Part shown: piece after piece, positions 20,927 to 32,410 of the stretch | How positions within the stretch are numbered: position 1 is the first letter of the stretch | Layout of the letters: each line of letters begins with the position of its first letter | DNA from: Capsicum annuum | Lineage: Eukaryota; Streptophyta; Magnoliopsida; Solanales; Solanaceae | DNA: 64,000 bases | Assembly: GCF_002878395.1 (NCBI RefSeq) | Contig: NC_061115.1 | Span: 53,505,352-53,569,351 of the forward strand | Direction of reading: 5' to 3' | The notes under the pieces: generated by a model | The model's database searches: none | Seen by the model: the letters and a program-made list of their open reading frames with translations, nothing else | What the model was told of the DNA's origin: nothing | Made by a program: the position numbers and the translations under genes

Positions 20927-21780
20927 TATGCCCGATAGGCAAGTGTTGACACTAGCTTAGTATGTAATGTTTGGTAGATGATCTATAACTATTGCCCAAG
21001 AGGCATGACTTTTAGATCACAAAAGAACTTATGCCCCATGGGCAAGAGTTGACACTGCATGTCTATAAAAATTTGACAGATGATCTATAACTCTTGCCCT
21101 AGAGGCAAGACTTAGACACCAAAGGAACAAGTCCATAGGCAAGATTTGCCACTGCCTTAGTATTTAATGATTTAATAAATAATCTATAACTTTTGAGTTG
21201 ATACTTCCTTAGTATTTAGCTTAACTATTTTTTAGCTTATAAATACATCTTTTAGATCACAAAAGAACAAGTTGTGCCCCATGGGTAAGATTTGACACTA
21301 GGATAGTCTATAATAATTTAGCAGATAATCTATAACTCTTGCCCTAGAGGTAAGACTTAGACACCAACGAAACAAGTGCATAGGAAAGAGTTTACACTTC
21401 CTTAGTCTTAGGTTTAGTAAATGATCTATAACTTTTGCCTCATGGGAAAGAGTTGACACTGCCTTAGTATTTAATGATTTGATAGATGATCTATAACTCT
21501 TACCCAAGAGGCAAACTTTTTAGATCACAAAAGAACAAGTTATGCTCCATGGGCAAGAGTTGACACTGCCTTAGTCTATAATAATTTGGCAGATGATCTA
21601 TAAGTCTTACCCTAGAGGCAAGACTTAGACAGTTATACCCCATGGGCAAGAGTTAACACTACCTTAGTCTGTAATGGTTTGGCAGATGACCTATAACTCT
21701 TGCCCTAGAGGCAAGACACCAAAGGAACAAGTTATGCTATATGGGCAATAGTTAACACTGTCTTACTCTTTAATGATTTT
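20927..21780. repeat. ~105-bp subterminal repeat array, left (about 8 units)
   Basis: Each unit runs TTATGCCCCATGGGCAAGAG, a spacer with TTGGCAGATGATCTATAA, then CTCTTGCCCTAGAGGCAAGA and a ...GACACCAAAGGAACAAG linker. GATCTATAA landmarks occur near 20976, 21081, 21184, 21328, 21424, 21489, 21595 and 21689. The two GCC/GGC hairpin words are reverse-complement relatives, so each unit is an imperfect dyad. Units vary by small deletions. Confidence 0.9.
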
Positions 21781-21850
21781 AATTGTTGAAGATATAAATT
21801 CTAAATTAAACTGTTACTAAGCTTTTGTTGTTTCATTTTTCATAAGGGTT

Positions 21851-24800
21851 GTGCTCGGAATGGATGAAAACAAAGTGAGTATTGATCAATATAATATAGG
21901 GCAATCAATTGCAAGTATCAATACAAATAATGAGCTAATAGTTATTGAACCAATGTTGGAGACTGAAATATCTGAAGAAATAAGCCAGCCATCCAAGATT
22001 AAGAGGGTATGGCAAAAAAAGAAGAGGATAATTGATACTAAAACTAGTTTCGTGAGACAATGCCTCTCTGACTGAGGTAAATGTCAAGTCGATTTTCCTT
22101 GACAAAAAAAATATGGTAGCATGTATGTCAATTATTGTAATTACACACAATATCTAGTTTAAGGTTATAAAATCAAGCACAACAAAATATTCATTGAGAT
22201 GTTTGGACGACAACTGCGTATGGCAGTTTCATGCCTCAAAGATTGCCGATTCTTTGCTCTTTTAGGTTATTACATATGAAAAGGCTCATAATTGCTCGGT
22301 TGATTTCATAACGTCTGACCACAGAAATGCGACATCAAAGGTCATATGTGACTACATACTAGAGCTTGTGCATGACTCTAGTAATATAATCATACCAAAC
22401 TTTGTGGTAGATGAAATGAGAAGGAAATATGAAATAATCATATCCTACGACATAGGATGGCGAGTAATACAACATGCCTATACAATGATAGGAGGAACTG
22501 CTGAAGAGAACTACAATATGTTGCCATTGTATCTTTACATAATGAAATAAAAAAACTCGGGCACGTATACAAACATAAAGAGAAATGATGAGAACAGATA
22601 CACATGCTATATTATTAAAATTGAAAACTTTTACCCAAGAGGCAAAATGTTATTCTTTAATATCACTTCTTAGATTATTAACATATATGCAACTCTTGCC
22701 TTATGGGCAAGACTTAGTTCATAAAATTGTTATATTGATTATAAACATCAAATGCAAAATGTTACTAATATTCTTCTGCTCAACATAGGTTTCAATATAT
22801 TTTGCTTATGGTGCTTCAATCATCGGATGGACCAACTGAAGACTGGTGATAATGGTAGATGCAATATTTTTAAAGTCAAAATATCGTGGTGTCCTCATGA
22901 TAGCAGTGTTGAAGGACGGAAACAACAATATATTTCCTTTGGCTTTTGGAATTGCATACTCAAAAAATAATGAGTCTTATAACCGATTCTTCAATCAGTT
23001 AAGAAATGCAATTGGGGTGCGTGAACAATTGTCTATTTTATTAAATTATCACACAACTATTACAAATGCAGTTGAAAATGTCTATCCAGAGTGTCAGCAC
23101 GGGATATGCATCTATCACATGGAGAAAAATTTAAGAAAAAAATACTTCTCAGATATAGTTTTGTCACTCTTCTATAATACAATAATAACATACAAACTCA
23201 CTGAATTTGATACTTTCATAGATGAGATAGAAAAAGTTGACAAAGTTGCTGCGGACTACTTGAAAGAAAAAGAATAAAAAAGATGGGCACATTCATTTCA
23301 TACCAACAGAAGGTACAATATGCTCACGACTAACAACGTAGAGTCCATGATGTGGTACTGAGAAAAGCAAGACAACTGTCAATAATGGTACTGATTGATT
23401 ACATTTAGAATAAGTTATAAAGTTGGTTTTATGAAAAAAAATAGACGAGCAAGGCAACTTTCATGACATCACATGTTGGCCAGAAGTGGAGGTGACTGAT
23501 AAGATTCAAGTTACCTTAAAATTAAAAGTAAGTAATTGAAATTGTATTTTGGTAATACAGAAATATACAACAAAATTAGTAGATAATTAAGAAGAATAAC
23601 CTCCAAATACTATTAAAAATATGATCTTTACAAAAGGATAACCTCCACAACTGATTTGATTGTGGTCATTGGTTAGGTGCATGATGCATAAGTGTTGTGT
23701 GTTAGTATTAATTCATTTTATAGTAACAAGGAGATCTTTATTTCTTCGGGAGCATATTAGCAATTCTTTCAATGCAAGTCAATCTGTATATATTTGAGCT
23801 GTTTTTCATTGCCTCGAGATTTATGCACAAATATATGGAGTATTGAGTGTTGATTCTATATAGCTGGTTTTTTGCTCATATGTTGAAAGAATGCTCATAT
23901 TTGTGATTTAGTGTTTGTTTTTTGATTGCAGATTATAAATAACTGATTTTCTGCTCATATGTGTGATTTAGTAGTTATTTTTTGATTGTAGATTATATAT
24001 AGCTGGTTTACTGTTATTTGTAATTTATTGTTAGATTTTTTATTCCCTTGAGATTTGTGCATGAAATATGTGTTGTGTTTCTTCTGTTTTGTTGCTTCTG
24101 CTCATAACTATGTGATCGTATACGTGTAGTTTGTGATTTGATGTTGTATACTTGATTGTAGTTGTTTTTTGGTTGCCTCAAGATTCGTCCCCTATGTATA
24201 TGGTTGATTGCTCTGCATGGTTGATTTTGCTCATATACTGGATGTTTCACTCTCATAGTTGATCGTGGATTTTATGTAGTTGACTATTTGCTCATACGCT
24301 AGAAACATGTTTATTTGTGATTTAGTGTTGGTTGTATAATTGGTTCTGCTCTTGTAAATAGATGACTAAATCAATTTTCTCTTCTCTTAATCACTTTCTA
24401 TAGCTTTCAAGATTACAACAAATATAAGTTGTCATTTATTTATTATTTTATTTATAGATAGACCCTATTGATGCAACAAAATTTGTTGTAAGAGAAGAAA
24501 AAGTTGAATATATTGTAGACCTAAAGAATATGACTTGTCAATTCTTGGTATTTCAAACAGATGAGATACCATGCACCCATGCAATTGCAGTGATAAATAG
24601 TAGAAACATGAACAAGTCTAGCTATTATTCTCATTGGTTCTCAAGACAATCTTGGATACAAACATACCAGGGAGAAATCCTACCAGTTGAAAGCACAACA
24701 TCATGGATTGTTTCAGAGAGTATAAAGGATCTAATCTAAAAAACACCAGATATGAAGGTTCTGTTAGGGAGAAGACAAACAATCAGATATCCTTGCTGAA

Positions 24801-24890
24801 CAGAATCTTTGAGAAATAATTACAGATGTTCGAGATGCAAGAGAACCGGGTACAATAGATCAAATTATCACTATACTACGATCCTTCATC
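21851..24890 (+). pseudogene. mudrA-like MULE transposase, decayed
   Basis: Recognisable blocks in order: a possible N-terminal stretch (21851-22075); a DNA-binding module with CLDDNCVWQFHASK (~22202) and AHNCSVDFITSDHRNA; VDEMRRKYEIIISYDIGWR (22395-22460); the MULE catalytic core from ~22790, with VDAIFLKSKYRGVL (first Asp) and the C-x2-H motif HGICIYHMEKNL; a SWIM zinc finger CQFLVFQTDEIPCTH (~24535); and a zinc-knuckle remnant CSRCKRTGYN. Defects: in-frame stops (22270s, ~22840, 23275), and the second catalytic Asp, expected in a SDRH-like motif, reads LLNYH. Some gaps may be introns (23380-24450), so the exon structure is uncertain. It would have cut and joined the element's ends. Confidence 0.8.
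22627..22712. repeat. Single ~105-bp-type repeat unit inside the transposase region
   Basis: Contains TTACCCAAGAGGCAAAA and AACTCTTGCCTTATGGGCAAGA, the two hairpin words of the arrays. It lies between the N-terminal and catalytic blocks, probably in an intron. Confidence 0.75.
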
Positions 24891-25225
24891 CATATGCAAG
24901 AAGATACAGAAAGAAAAATAAAAAAACATTATTAGTTTTACTTTTTATTCGAGAAGTTGGATCAAAATAGCAGTTATAATTAGATTCTTCGATCCCCTAT
25001 TTTAGCTAGTAACAAGTACTTTTGACTTTCAACAAAACAAGTTGCATGAATGTCTTCTTATTTATTCGAGGTTTTAACTTGTGGTGAAGTATTTACCTCA
25101 ATACCTTCTTATTGATTATTTGTGAAAGTTATTGTATATTAAATCTTTTTATCTATTGATGTGTAATAATGTATCATATTAACAAGATTCGGGGAAGGAC
25201 CGCACCCTAAGATATGTGGTGTAAA
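24891..25225. other. AT-rich spacer after the transposase
   Basis: No coding or repeat signal seen between the zinc-knuckle remnant and the next repeat array. Probably the transposase 3' UTR and spacer. Confidence 0.4.
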
Positions 25226-25234
25226 TAATTCCAC

Positions 25235-25690
25235 AGGATACACTTTAAAATTTGCCTTGAAGGCAAGATACAGAACAAGTTATGCCCTATAGGCAAGAGT
25301 TGACACTAGCTTACTCTGCAATGATTTGACTGATGATCTATTACACTTACCCTAGAGGAAAGACTTAAGCCCCAAAGAAACAAGTTATGTCCTATGGGCA
25401 AGAGTAGACACTAGCTTAGTATGTAATAACTTGGCAGATGATCTACAGCTCGTGCCCTAGAGGCAAAAATTAATACAACAAATAAACAAGTTATGCCCTA
25501 TGGCCAAGCTTTGATACTAGATTAGTGTGTAATGATTTGGCAGATAATCTATAAGTATTTCTCAAGAGGCAAGATTTTTAGACCCTAAAGGAACAAGTTA
25601 TGCCCCATGGGCAATAGTTGACATAGCATAGTCTATAATGATTTGGCAGATTATCTATAACTCTTGCCCTAGAGGCAAGACTTAGACATC
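25235..25690. repeat. ~105-bp repeat array, internal (about 4 units)
   Basis: Four diverged units with TTATGCCCTATAGGCAAGAG or TTATGCCCCATGGGCAAT and CTCTTGCCCTAGAGGCAAGA. They have the same orientation as the left array and sit between the convergent transposase and Ulp1 genes. Confidence 0.85.
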
Positions 25691-26104
25691 AAAGGTGGTT
25701 CAAATCATAATTTTTCAAAGAACATTCTTCCCCTACCATACAAAATATGTTTGTAGGAATATTACAATTTTACAACCATATGAGAATCAATCTTCTAGAC
25801 CAAAAACTAAAATATTAAAAGCCAAGAACAAAAGCAATAAATATTAAAAATTACCAAAAGAAAAGCATGGGGGAGTATTCAATTGCGAGTAGGAAAAAAA
25901 GATGATACCAATAACAAAGTAAACATCTAACCAAATTAATAAAAGTGGAGAACCAACTACCGAGGAGGAGTAGATGACCCTTAGATTACAAGGTCTAAAC
26001 TGTTTCTTATTTATGCAATTTAATCGAAGGCAAATATGATTGAAAATTTCACAATGATCAAAATACTCATGTAGCAGTCGCGCATAAGAAATGATAAGAC
26101 AGCC

Positions 26105-26215
26105 CCCATAGGAATAAGTTATACCTCATGGGCATGAATTAGCCCTGCCACATTGTCTACTAATTTAGAAGATACTCAATAAGTCTTGCCTCAGGGGCAA
26201 GACTTGCCACAAGGA
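26105..26215. repeat. Single ~105-bp-type repeat unit
   Basis: TTATACCTCATGGGCATGAA and, ~65 bp on, GTCTTGCCTCAGGGGCAAGA. Diverged spacer. It lies just past the 3' end of the Ulp1 gene. 25691-26104 and 26216-26420 have no other signal. Confidence 0.8.
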
Positions 26216-27721
26216 GAAGAAAAAAATATTCTTCAATAATAAAACATTAATATATAAGGATACAACAAATGAATCAGTAGCGATTCTACATTATATACTT
26301 TACGTTATCACATCAAAAATAGCTGATTCAATTTTAAAAGAATGTTTAAACTTTACATAATCACAAAAAAATAGCTAAAAATCCTTCATGTGCAGAGATT
26401 TTCAATAACTACAAAACTAAACTACTCTTCCCTGTGCATTTTCTTCCTTTTTTCCTTTCCAAATAATCTACCAACTTTTTCTGTATTGTTGTCTCTTGTA
26501 CCAGCTTGTAGTTTTCTCTTTCCATAATCCCACAACAAAGCTCCATACCTCATGCAAACATAATCAATGTCAATCTCTTTTGGAATATCTCTACCATGAA
26601 TAAAATATTCAGCAAAGGCACAAACAAATGCTTCACAAATACTGTTATACAAAAGAAATATATTATGTGAATATATGGAAAACAACAAAAAAAGAAGTGA
26701 AATGAACATTTAAAAAATGAATGCAATAAGATATCATTGAGTTTGTTGTGGTAGCTCATCAACCATTTTTATCAATAAAGTGTTATTTTCAAATTTGCCA
26801 ATGCCTTTCTCAAGATAGAAATTAACCTTTTGTAGAAAATACGGTATCAATGTTTGGTAAGGTAAGATCACTTTTTGAACAACTTTATCACTATGCCTGG
26901 TACAGTTGGATTCGTATACATATATGCACCAATCAATAAAGTCAAAAACTCCCAAAATCCAGTGTCCAAGTTCAAATTTTTCTCGTGAAACATAAATTAG
27001 AAATAACACATAGTCAACCTTGCTCCACGGTACATTTGCATCATAATAGAAGCCTCTGATATAGTCCTCAACCTCGTGTTTCTCAGGAATGACAGAAAAA
27101 TCTTTCCAATTTTTCACAAAGTCTTGATAAAGAGCATTAATCTTGTTTCTAAATACAAAATCAGTTGTAGCAAACTTCACAACAATATTAGGTTCATATT
27201 TCACCTTCTTCCTCATATAGTAGAATATTGTATCCAAATGCTGAGATAAAATAAAAAGAACACTGAATAAGAGCATTACATCACATTCATTACATAAAGA
27301 AGTAACCAAAGTAAGATGATCAAACCCCTCAAATAATTAGAACACTTAAACCTTCACAACTTCCATCTCGAGCTAACTGCACATTGTGCAACAGTTAGAA
27401 TTGCCACAAGTATCATTATCAAGAATGAAAAGTGTTATCATTTTCAATCGATGTAAATTACAAGGCAAGTAGTAGAAATTAAAAAAAAATTAAGTGCATT
27501 GTGATTACATGACCTCATATTGATCTGCCATGTTACATATTTTTTGTAGTCTTGTCTTCTGTTGCTTTTGTTATAAGATGGTTGTTAGTTGACTCTGTAC
27601 TTTACACAGTTAACTAGGTTGATTATTGGGGTCATGCAGATAATTTTCGTCTATCCTGTGGCAACCTTGGAATGAGGTAAATAATGATGTTTTAACAAAA
27701 GCATTTTCAAGATTTCGTTCC

Positions 27722-30700
27722 TGTAACGCCCCGAGATCCCATCCCGAGATGTCACACGATGCTTATGATTCGAAGGACCACAAGCTAACCCTTTTACTGA
27801 TATCTGTACCTGTGCACTGTATAATATCTGAAATAAATGCGAAAACTAGCCATAAGGTTCAACACATCTATGAATACACAAAACTGAAAACTGAATACTA
27901 ATACATCCGTCTGAACAGCCTCTAAACTATATGAACTATGGATTTGATAGGACACGTCCCCAACTAACTCCGTCAACTGAAAGTAAAAAAAAATCTGATG
28001 TAATAATAGTAAACTGAGATTCGTCCTCGAAAGAAAAGGACTCACGGCTATGGCTACTGCTGTTGGCTGGGACTGAACTGCTGAGGAAACTCTGGATCCT
28101 GTGCCTCTGAACCTATGGTGTCAAATAGAACACCATAGCTCAAAATGCGTTAGTACAAGAGTATACCGAGTATGTAGATGAGGTAGGTTAAATACAAGGG
28201 CTTATGCATGCATAATATCTAAACTGAATAATCATAAAAATGCCGCACGAGAACACATACACATACATGAATGCATAGACCATAGTCACAATCATCACAA
28301 CTCTAGAAACTGAAACTCGGATACTTCCTTATTGCAGACTGAACTCACTACTGACACTGAGATACTGAGACACTGACTCATCTGATACTGATGACTGAGA
28401 AATTGGATGTACTTACGTCGATGACTAAATTCTGAGCTTACTGCTCTCGATTGATAAGATTAAAGATAAACCTCTCTAATGGATGAATAAGGAAGCTTTT
28501 ATCAATGGTAAGGAAATGATTATATCTGAATCTGACAACAAGAATACTCAATAGAATCTGAGACTGTGATCAAGCCTGTCTGGCGGTATATCTCTGAATA
28601 CGATATCAAATAACTATATATAAGACCAAGCCTATCTGACGAATGGTCCATGGATTAATAAAACTATTTGAGTTCCTCAAAGAGATAGATGACTGTATCT
28701 GACAGTCCTGATTTTTGAAGATTGATACTGAGACTGAGACTAAAACTGAAACTGTGGGAAACAGTTACTTAACCGACATGCCCCAACCTATCACAGGTGG
28801 GGTACAACCTGTAACCCCAGCTGGAAGGGTGTCAATACCATGCCATGGGTAAAAACCTCTCTCTGTTCAATCCTCTCTAGTGGATGAATCTTACCAGGAA
28901 GTCGACCTAAGGCAATATAATAGTCAAATACTCTCTCTCTGGAGGTGACAGCCTTTTCCTGATGGTAACTCCTGTATCCTGCGATGTCTACGCAATTCTG
29001 GAGGTTAGTTATTGCTACTAATGACTCCAACATCTCTCTCACTGAATGGGAGGAGCCGTCATCCTTTCCCTCACTTGATACTAGTTTTTACTTCCAACTG
29101 AAAGACTGACTAAATTCTGAACTGAACAAAACTGAACTGAATCTGATACTGATCATGTTTCTTAAAAGATCCAACTAAGTTACATTAAGATCACTTAGTT
29201 CCGTATCTGACTTAGTTCCGTATCTGACGGAAATGGTATTAAATCATGGTATTTGACTGATGAAACAAAGCTTGAATAGCTTACTCGAATCACTTCTGAG
29301 ATTAGAGGTGAACACTTGAATACTATTAGATCTGAGCCGATCACAGAAATGAGGCTAGATTACTAGCGATACGGAGATTACAGAGATAACTGAGATTACT
29401 GAGATTTCTTAAGTTCTGTAACTATCTGGGGATACAGCGTTCTATAATTCACTAAGTTCTGAGAGTCGTGGCTCAATTGGAATTATTGTGAAACTGGCAT
29501 GGGCTCTAGACAACAGCTAAATTGTTGGGTATAAATACCCCCAGGACTCGATAATATAAAATATAGTATAATCATTCCTCCATTATCACAACCATTCATT
29601 CATCATCATCATCATAATAATTCATTCATCATCACAGTCATTCATTCATCATCATTATCATTAAAGCATCGCGTCAAGCATTTAGGAAACATCAACATAT
29701 ACTAGCGTAGGGAAACATGCTACTAGATTATACTTCCTTTAACAAGGGCTTACCTCAAGTACTTCATGCCTAAATCAGTCTTGACATGTATTTGGACATC
29801 ACATGATTTGGGAAAAACTTCATACTATCATGGCTCAACTTACTTGCTAACCACTTGGCATGTATTAAAAGCTTAACATATATCAGAGAGTACATAATTG
29901 GAGAATTTACAACCATCATATCTCAACTTGTTCGCTAAGGTCTTTCAACAACACTAAGAAAGTACGGGTTTACACCTACTTGGGGATTTCATACTATCAA
30001 GGCACATTTCACTCACTAAGGCATTTTATCAAACACTAGGCATGCATGGACTAGCTCCCAATTTGGGGGTTTCCTGTTCAAGATACTATAATGACCCTTA
30101 TGCTTCACCTAAGCTTTTTATCAAACTTATGGGGGACATGCTTCGCTTATTCCACCATTTCTACACCCAAAGGACATGAACACATCACACAGAAAACAAC
30201 TTCAAGAGGGTTTATCACAAACATCACATGAATTTCACATACTAGGGTCAAAGCTTATGAATCTTGTAAACAAACATAAATCAAAACTCAACAATAGCTG
30301 GAACATCAATTTCAACTCACATAAATCATTAACAACTCATAAACATAAAATCTTTGAGTTTTAGAAAAGGGTACTTGAGCTTCTTGGATGAAAGGGACCC
30401 AAGAATCAACATCTACATACCTGGGGAAACTCTTTTCTTGAAGGTTCTTGGAAAGACTTCTTGATTCCTCTGGATTCTCTCTTGATTTTTGTTGAAGAAG
30501 AAGAGAGGATTTAATTTTTGGGAAACCCTAGTTTTTGGAGTGGAAAAGAAAAATGAGGCTGAGATCCCTTGGCTGGGTATTTATAGAGGCTAGTGAAAAG
30601 TGGAAAAGACCAAAAAGCCCTTAGAATTAAACTAAAAAAATCCTGATTTTACATGCTAGCGCGACGCTCCATAATCGCGCCATCTTACTGGAATTTGGAC

Positions 30701-31162
30701 AATTGGCAAACTGCACGATGGTGCGACGCGGTGGAAATCGCGTTGCCATCTTGATTGCAAACTAAAACTATACCGCGACGCGGTGGAATCGCGGATGCTC
30801 ACTAGAAATTAACAAATTCTAAAATTAAGCCTTGGCGCAACGCGCCATAATCGCAGAGGCTCACTGGATTTTGACGATTGCCACTTTGGCTAGCTCCGCG
30901 ACGCGCTAAAGTGCCAGGTGGCACACTGTCTCACTAAAATAGCTCTAACTCTTTACCCGAGTGTTCGATTTGGGCGAATTTTGTATCGATGGAAAGCTTA
31001 TTCAATTCTCTATATGGCAAAAAGTAGAAGTTAGGAAAATTTCACATGATTCAAAGTATTTTATACTTAGGAAGATATTTCTAAAACTTTTAGACTCAGA
31101 TTTTTGCTTTACTGAATACGCTCTAAGGTTCAGACTGGAAGGGGACTTTGCAGGGCATTACA
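27722..31162 (-). mobile_element. Solo LTR, Ty3/gypsy (Tekay/Del-like), 3.4 kb
   Basis: Termini TGTAACGCCC and GGGCATTACA enclose 3441 bp, flanked by a perfect 5-bp duplication GTTCC (27717-27721 and 31163-31167). Orientation is minus: the LTR starts TGTAATGCCC at 31162, and it shares segments with the LTR at 56625-59670 in reverse (for example the CACCATAGCTCAAAATGCG region near 28130). A GC-rich GCGACGCGG repeat lies 250-500 bp from its start, and a CATTCATTCATCATCAT microsatellite near 29585-29660. No internal domain remains, so LTR-LTR recombination is inferred. Confidence 0.85.
30655..30910. repeat. GC-rich degenerate tandem repeat inside the solo LTR
   Basis: Several GCGACGCGGTGGAATCGCG-like words separated by 50-70 bp, in an otherwise AT-rich LTR. 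Comparable repeats occupy the same relative place in the two LTRs at 54233 and 56625. Confidence 0.6.
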
Positions 31163-31257
31163 GTTCCTTTAACATGGCTAGGGTAGGTTATTTTAGAATA
31201 CTTTATGTTTTCCAATAGTGAATGTTTTTAACTGTTACACAAGGTTTTGTCGGCGGT

Positions 31258-31350
31258 ATGTGTTTTGAGCTGAAGGTGTACTAGAAACAACCTCTCTACG
31301 ACTCTACCCCACATAAAGGTAGGGTAAGATTTGCTTACATCCTCTCCGAT
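31258..31350 (+). mobile_element. RTE/TS-SINE tail fragment
   Basis: TTGAGCTGAAGGTGTACTAG, then AACAACCTCTCTACG, the shared tail of RTE LINEs and TS-type SINEs. The TTG end is missing. The rest of 31163-32137 shows no coding or repeat signal. Confidence 0.5.
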
Positions 31351-32284
31351 GCGTGAAGAAGGCTAGCTAGCTGACCAACACTAAATCAAATTAGGTAAAG
31401 AAAAATAAGGGAGGGGATCTTTAGTGAGTATTTGAGCAGAGTGGTTCTCTTTGGCTTTTCTTGCTAACTGGAAGCATACATTGTTGTGTTAGTTATCTAA
31501 CCCGTAGCACACTACCAAACACTTGTAGCTCGAATCGCTAATTGACTAGGTACACATTATTCTAGTTCCACGAAAATATATTGGAAACCGACCAATTCAA
31601 CTTTGGAAGAGCAAGTGTAAAGACAGGATCGACTATGAAACTTTGGTAAAATAGAAGGTTAGTGTGCCTTTTTCATTAATCAGCATATCAGCAATTTACA
31701 TTACAAATTCTGACACTTGCTGACCAGTTTTTTGTTGAATGTTGTGACAGAATGTGTTTCCAAGAAAGCAAAGTCGACAAAGAAGAGCATACTGCACAAG
31801 TGAGCGTGAAATTCTTCGATCATATAGCAGTATTTTAGATCTATTCGTATGGGGGATTTGAAGTCATTAAATGCCATTTCAGTCTACACATGAGGAAACC
31901 TCTTGGCATTATGGAATAGGAAGTCTATTTGTCCATGCACATTGTGATATTTATGTAGTCTTTCATAAACTCTGTATCACTAGAAGGATTATTATTCCAA
32001 TGTTTGTGCAAAACCCAAAACAATCTTCATCTATATACTATAGGTAAGAACAAGAGTGTACTGACAATATATAATACTCTTATTCTCATCTATTCAAATG
32101 GAACAACAAATACTTTTTTATGATATATTTGTCAGATTCAGAGATGTATATATAATATCAATAATGACCTAATAGAAGATGTAACTGGTGTTGCCAAAAG
32201 AGAGACACAAAAAACAACAACATCGATGGGCTCAAATGGAAGGTAAAAAGTAACTCGTTCTAGCGTAGGAGATCTAGTACTACA

Positions 32285-32410
32285 ACAAACAAAACCAGTT
32301 TCATGAGCCTTAATTGACTCTAAACACTTCCAATTAGAAGTTCTCCACACTTTCAAACTCTTACCCCAAGAACCAGAATAAATGTAACCATTAAAACAAC
32401 CAAACAAGAA
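32285..32410 (-). pseudogene. Captured host WD40-repeat gene fragment (JINGUBANG-like)
   Basis: The minus-strand frame reads GYIYSGSWGKSLKVWRTSNW, then KCLESIKAHE, one WD40 blade with the YSGSWxKxLKVWR signature. The Asp usually present before K is Gly. The wording is closest to the plant JINGUBANG-type WD40 proteins, from memory. Downstream the frame loses similarity. It lies between Ulp1-gene pieces, so it is either a transduplicated fragment or was read into the Ulp1 transcript. WD40 identity is strong; the source gene is inferred. Confidence 0.7.

Noticed and set aside
20927..21780. Regular direct repeats that could suggest a CRISPR array
   Set aside because: Units are ~105 bp, diverged, with related rather than unique spacers, in a plant transposon. 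No cas genes.
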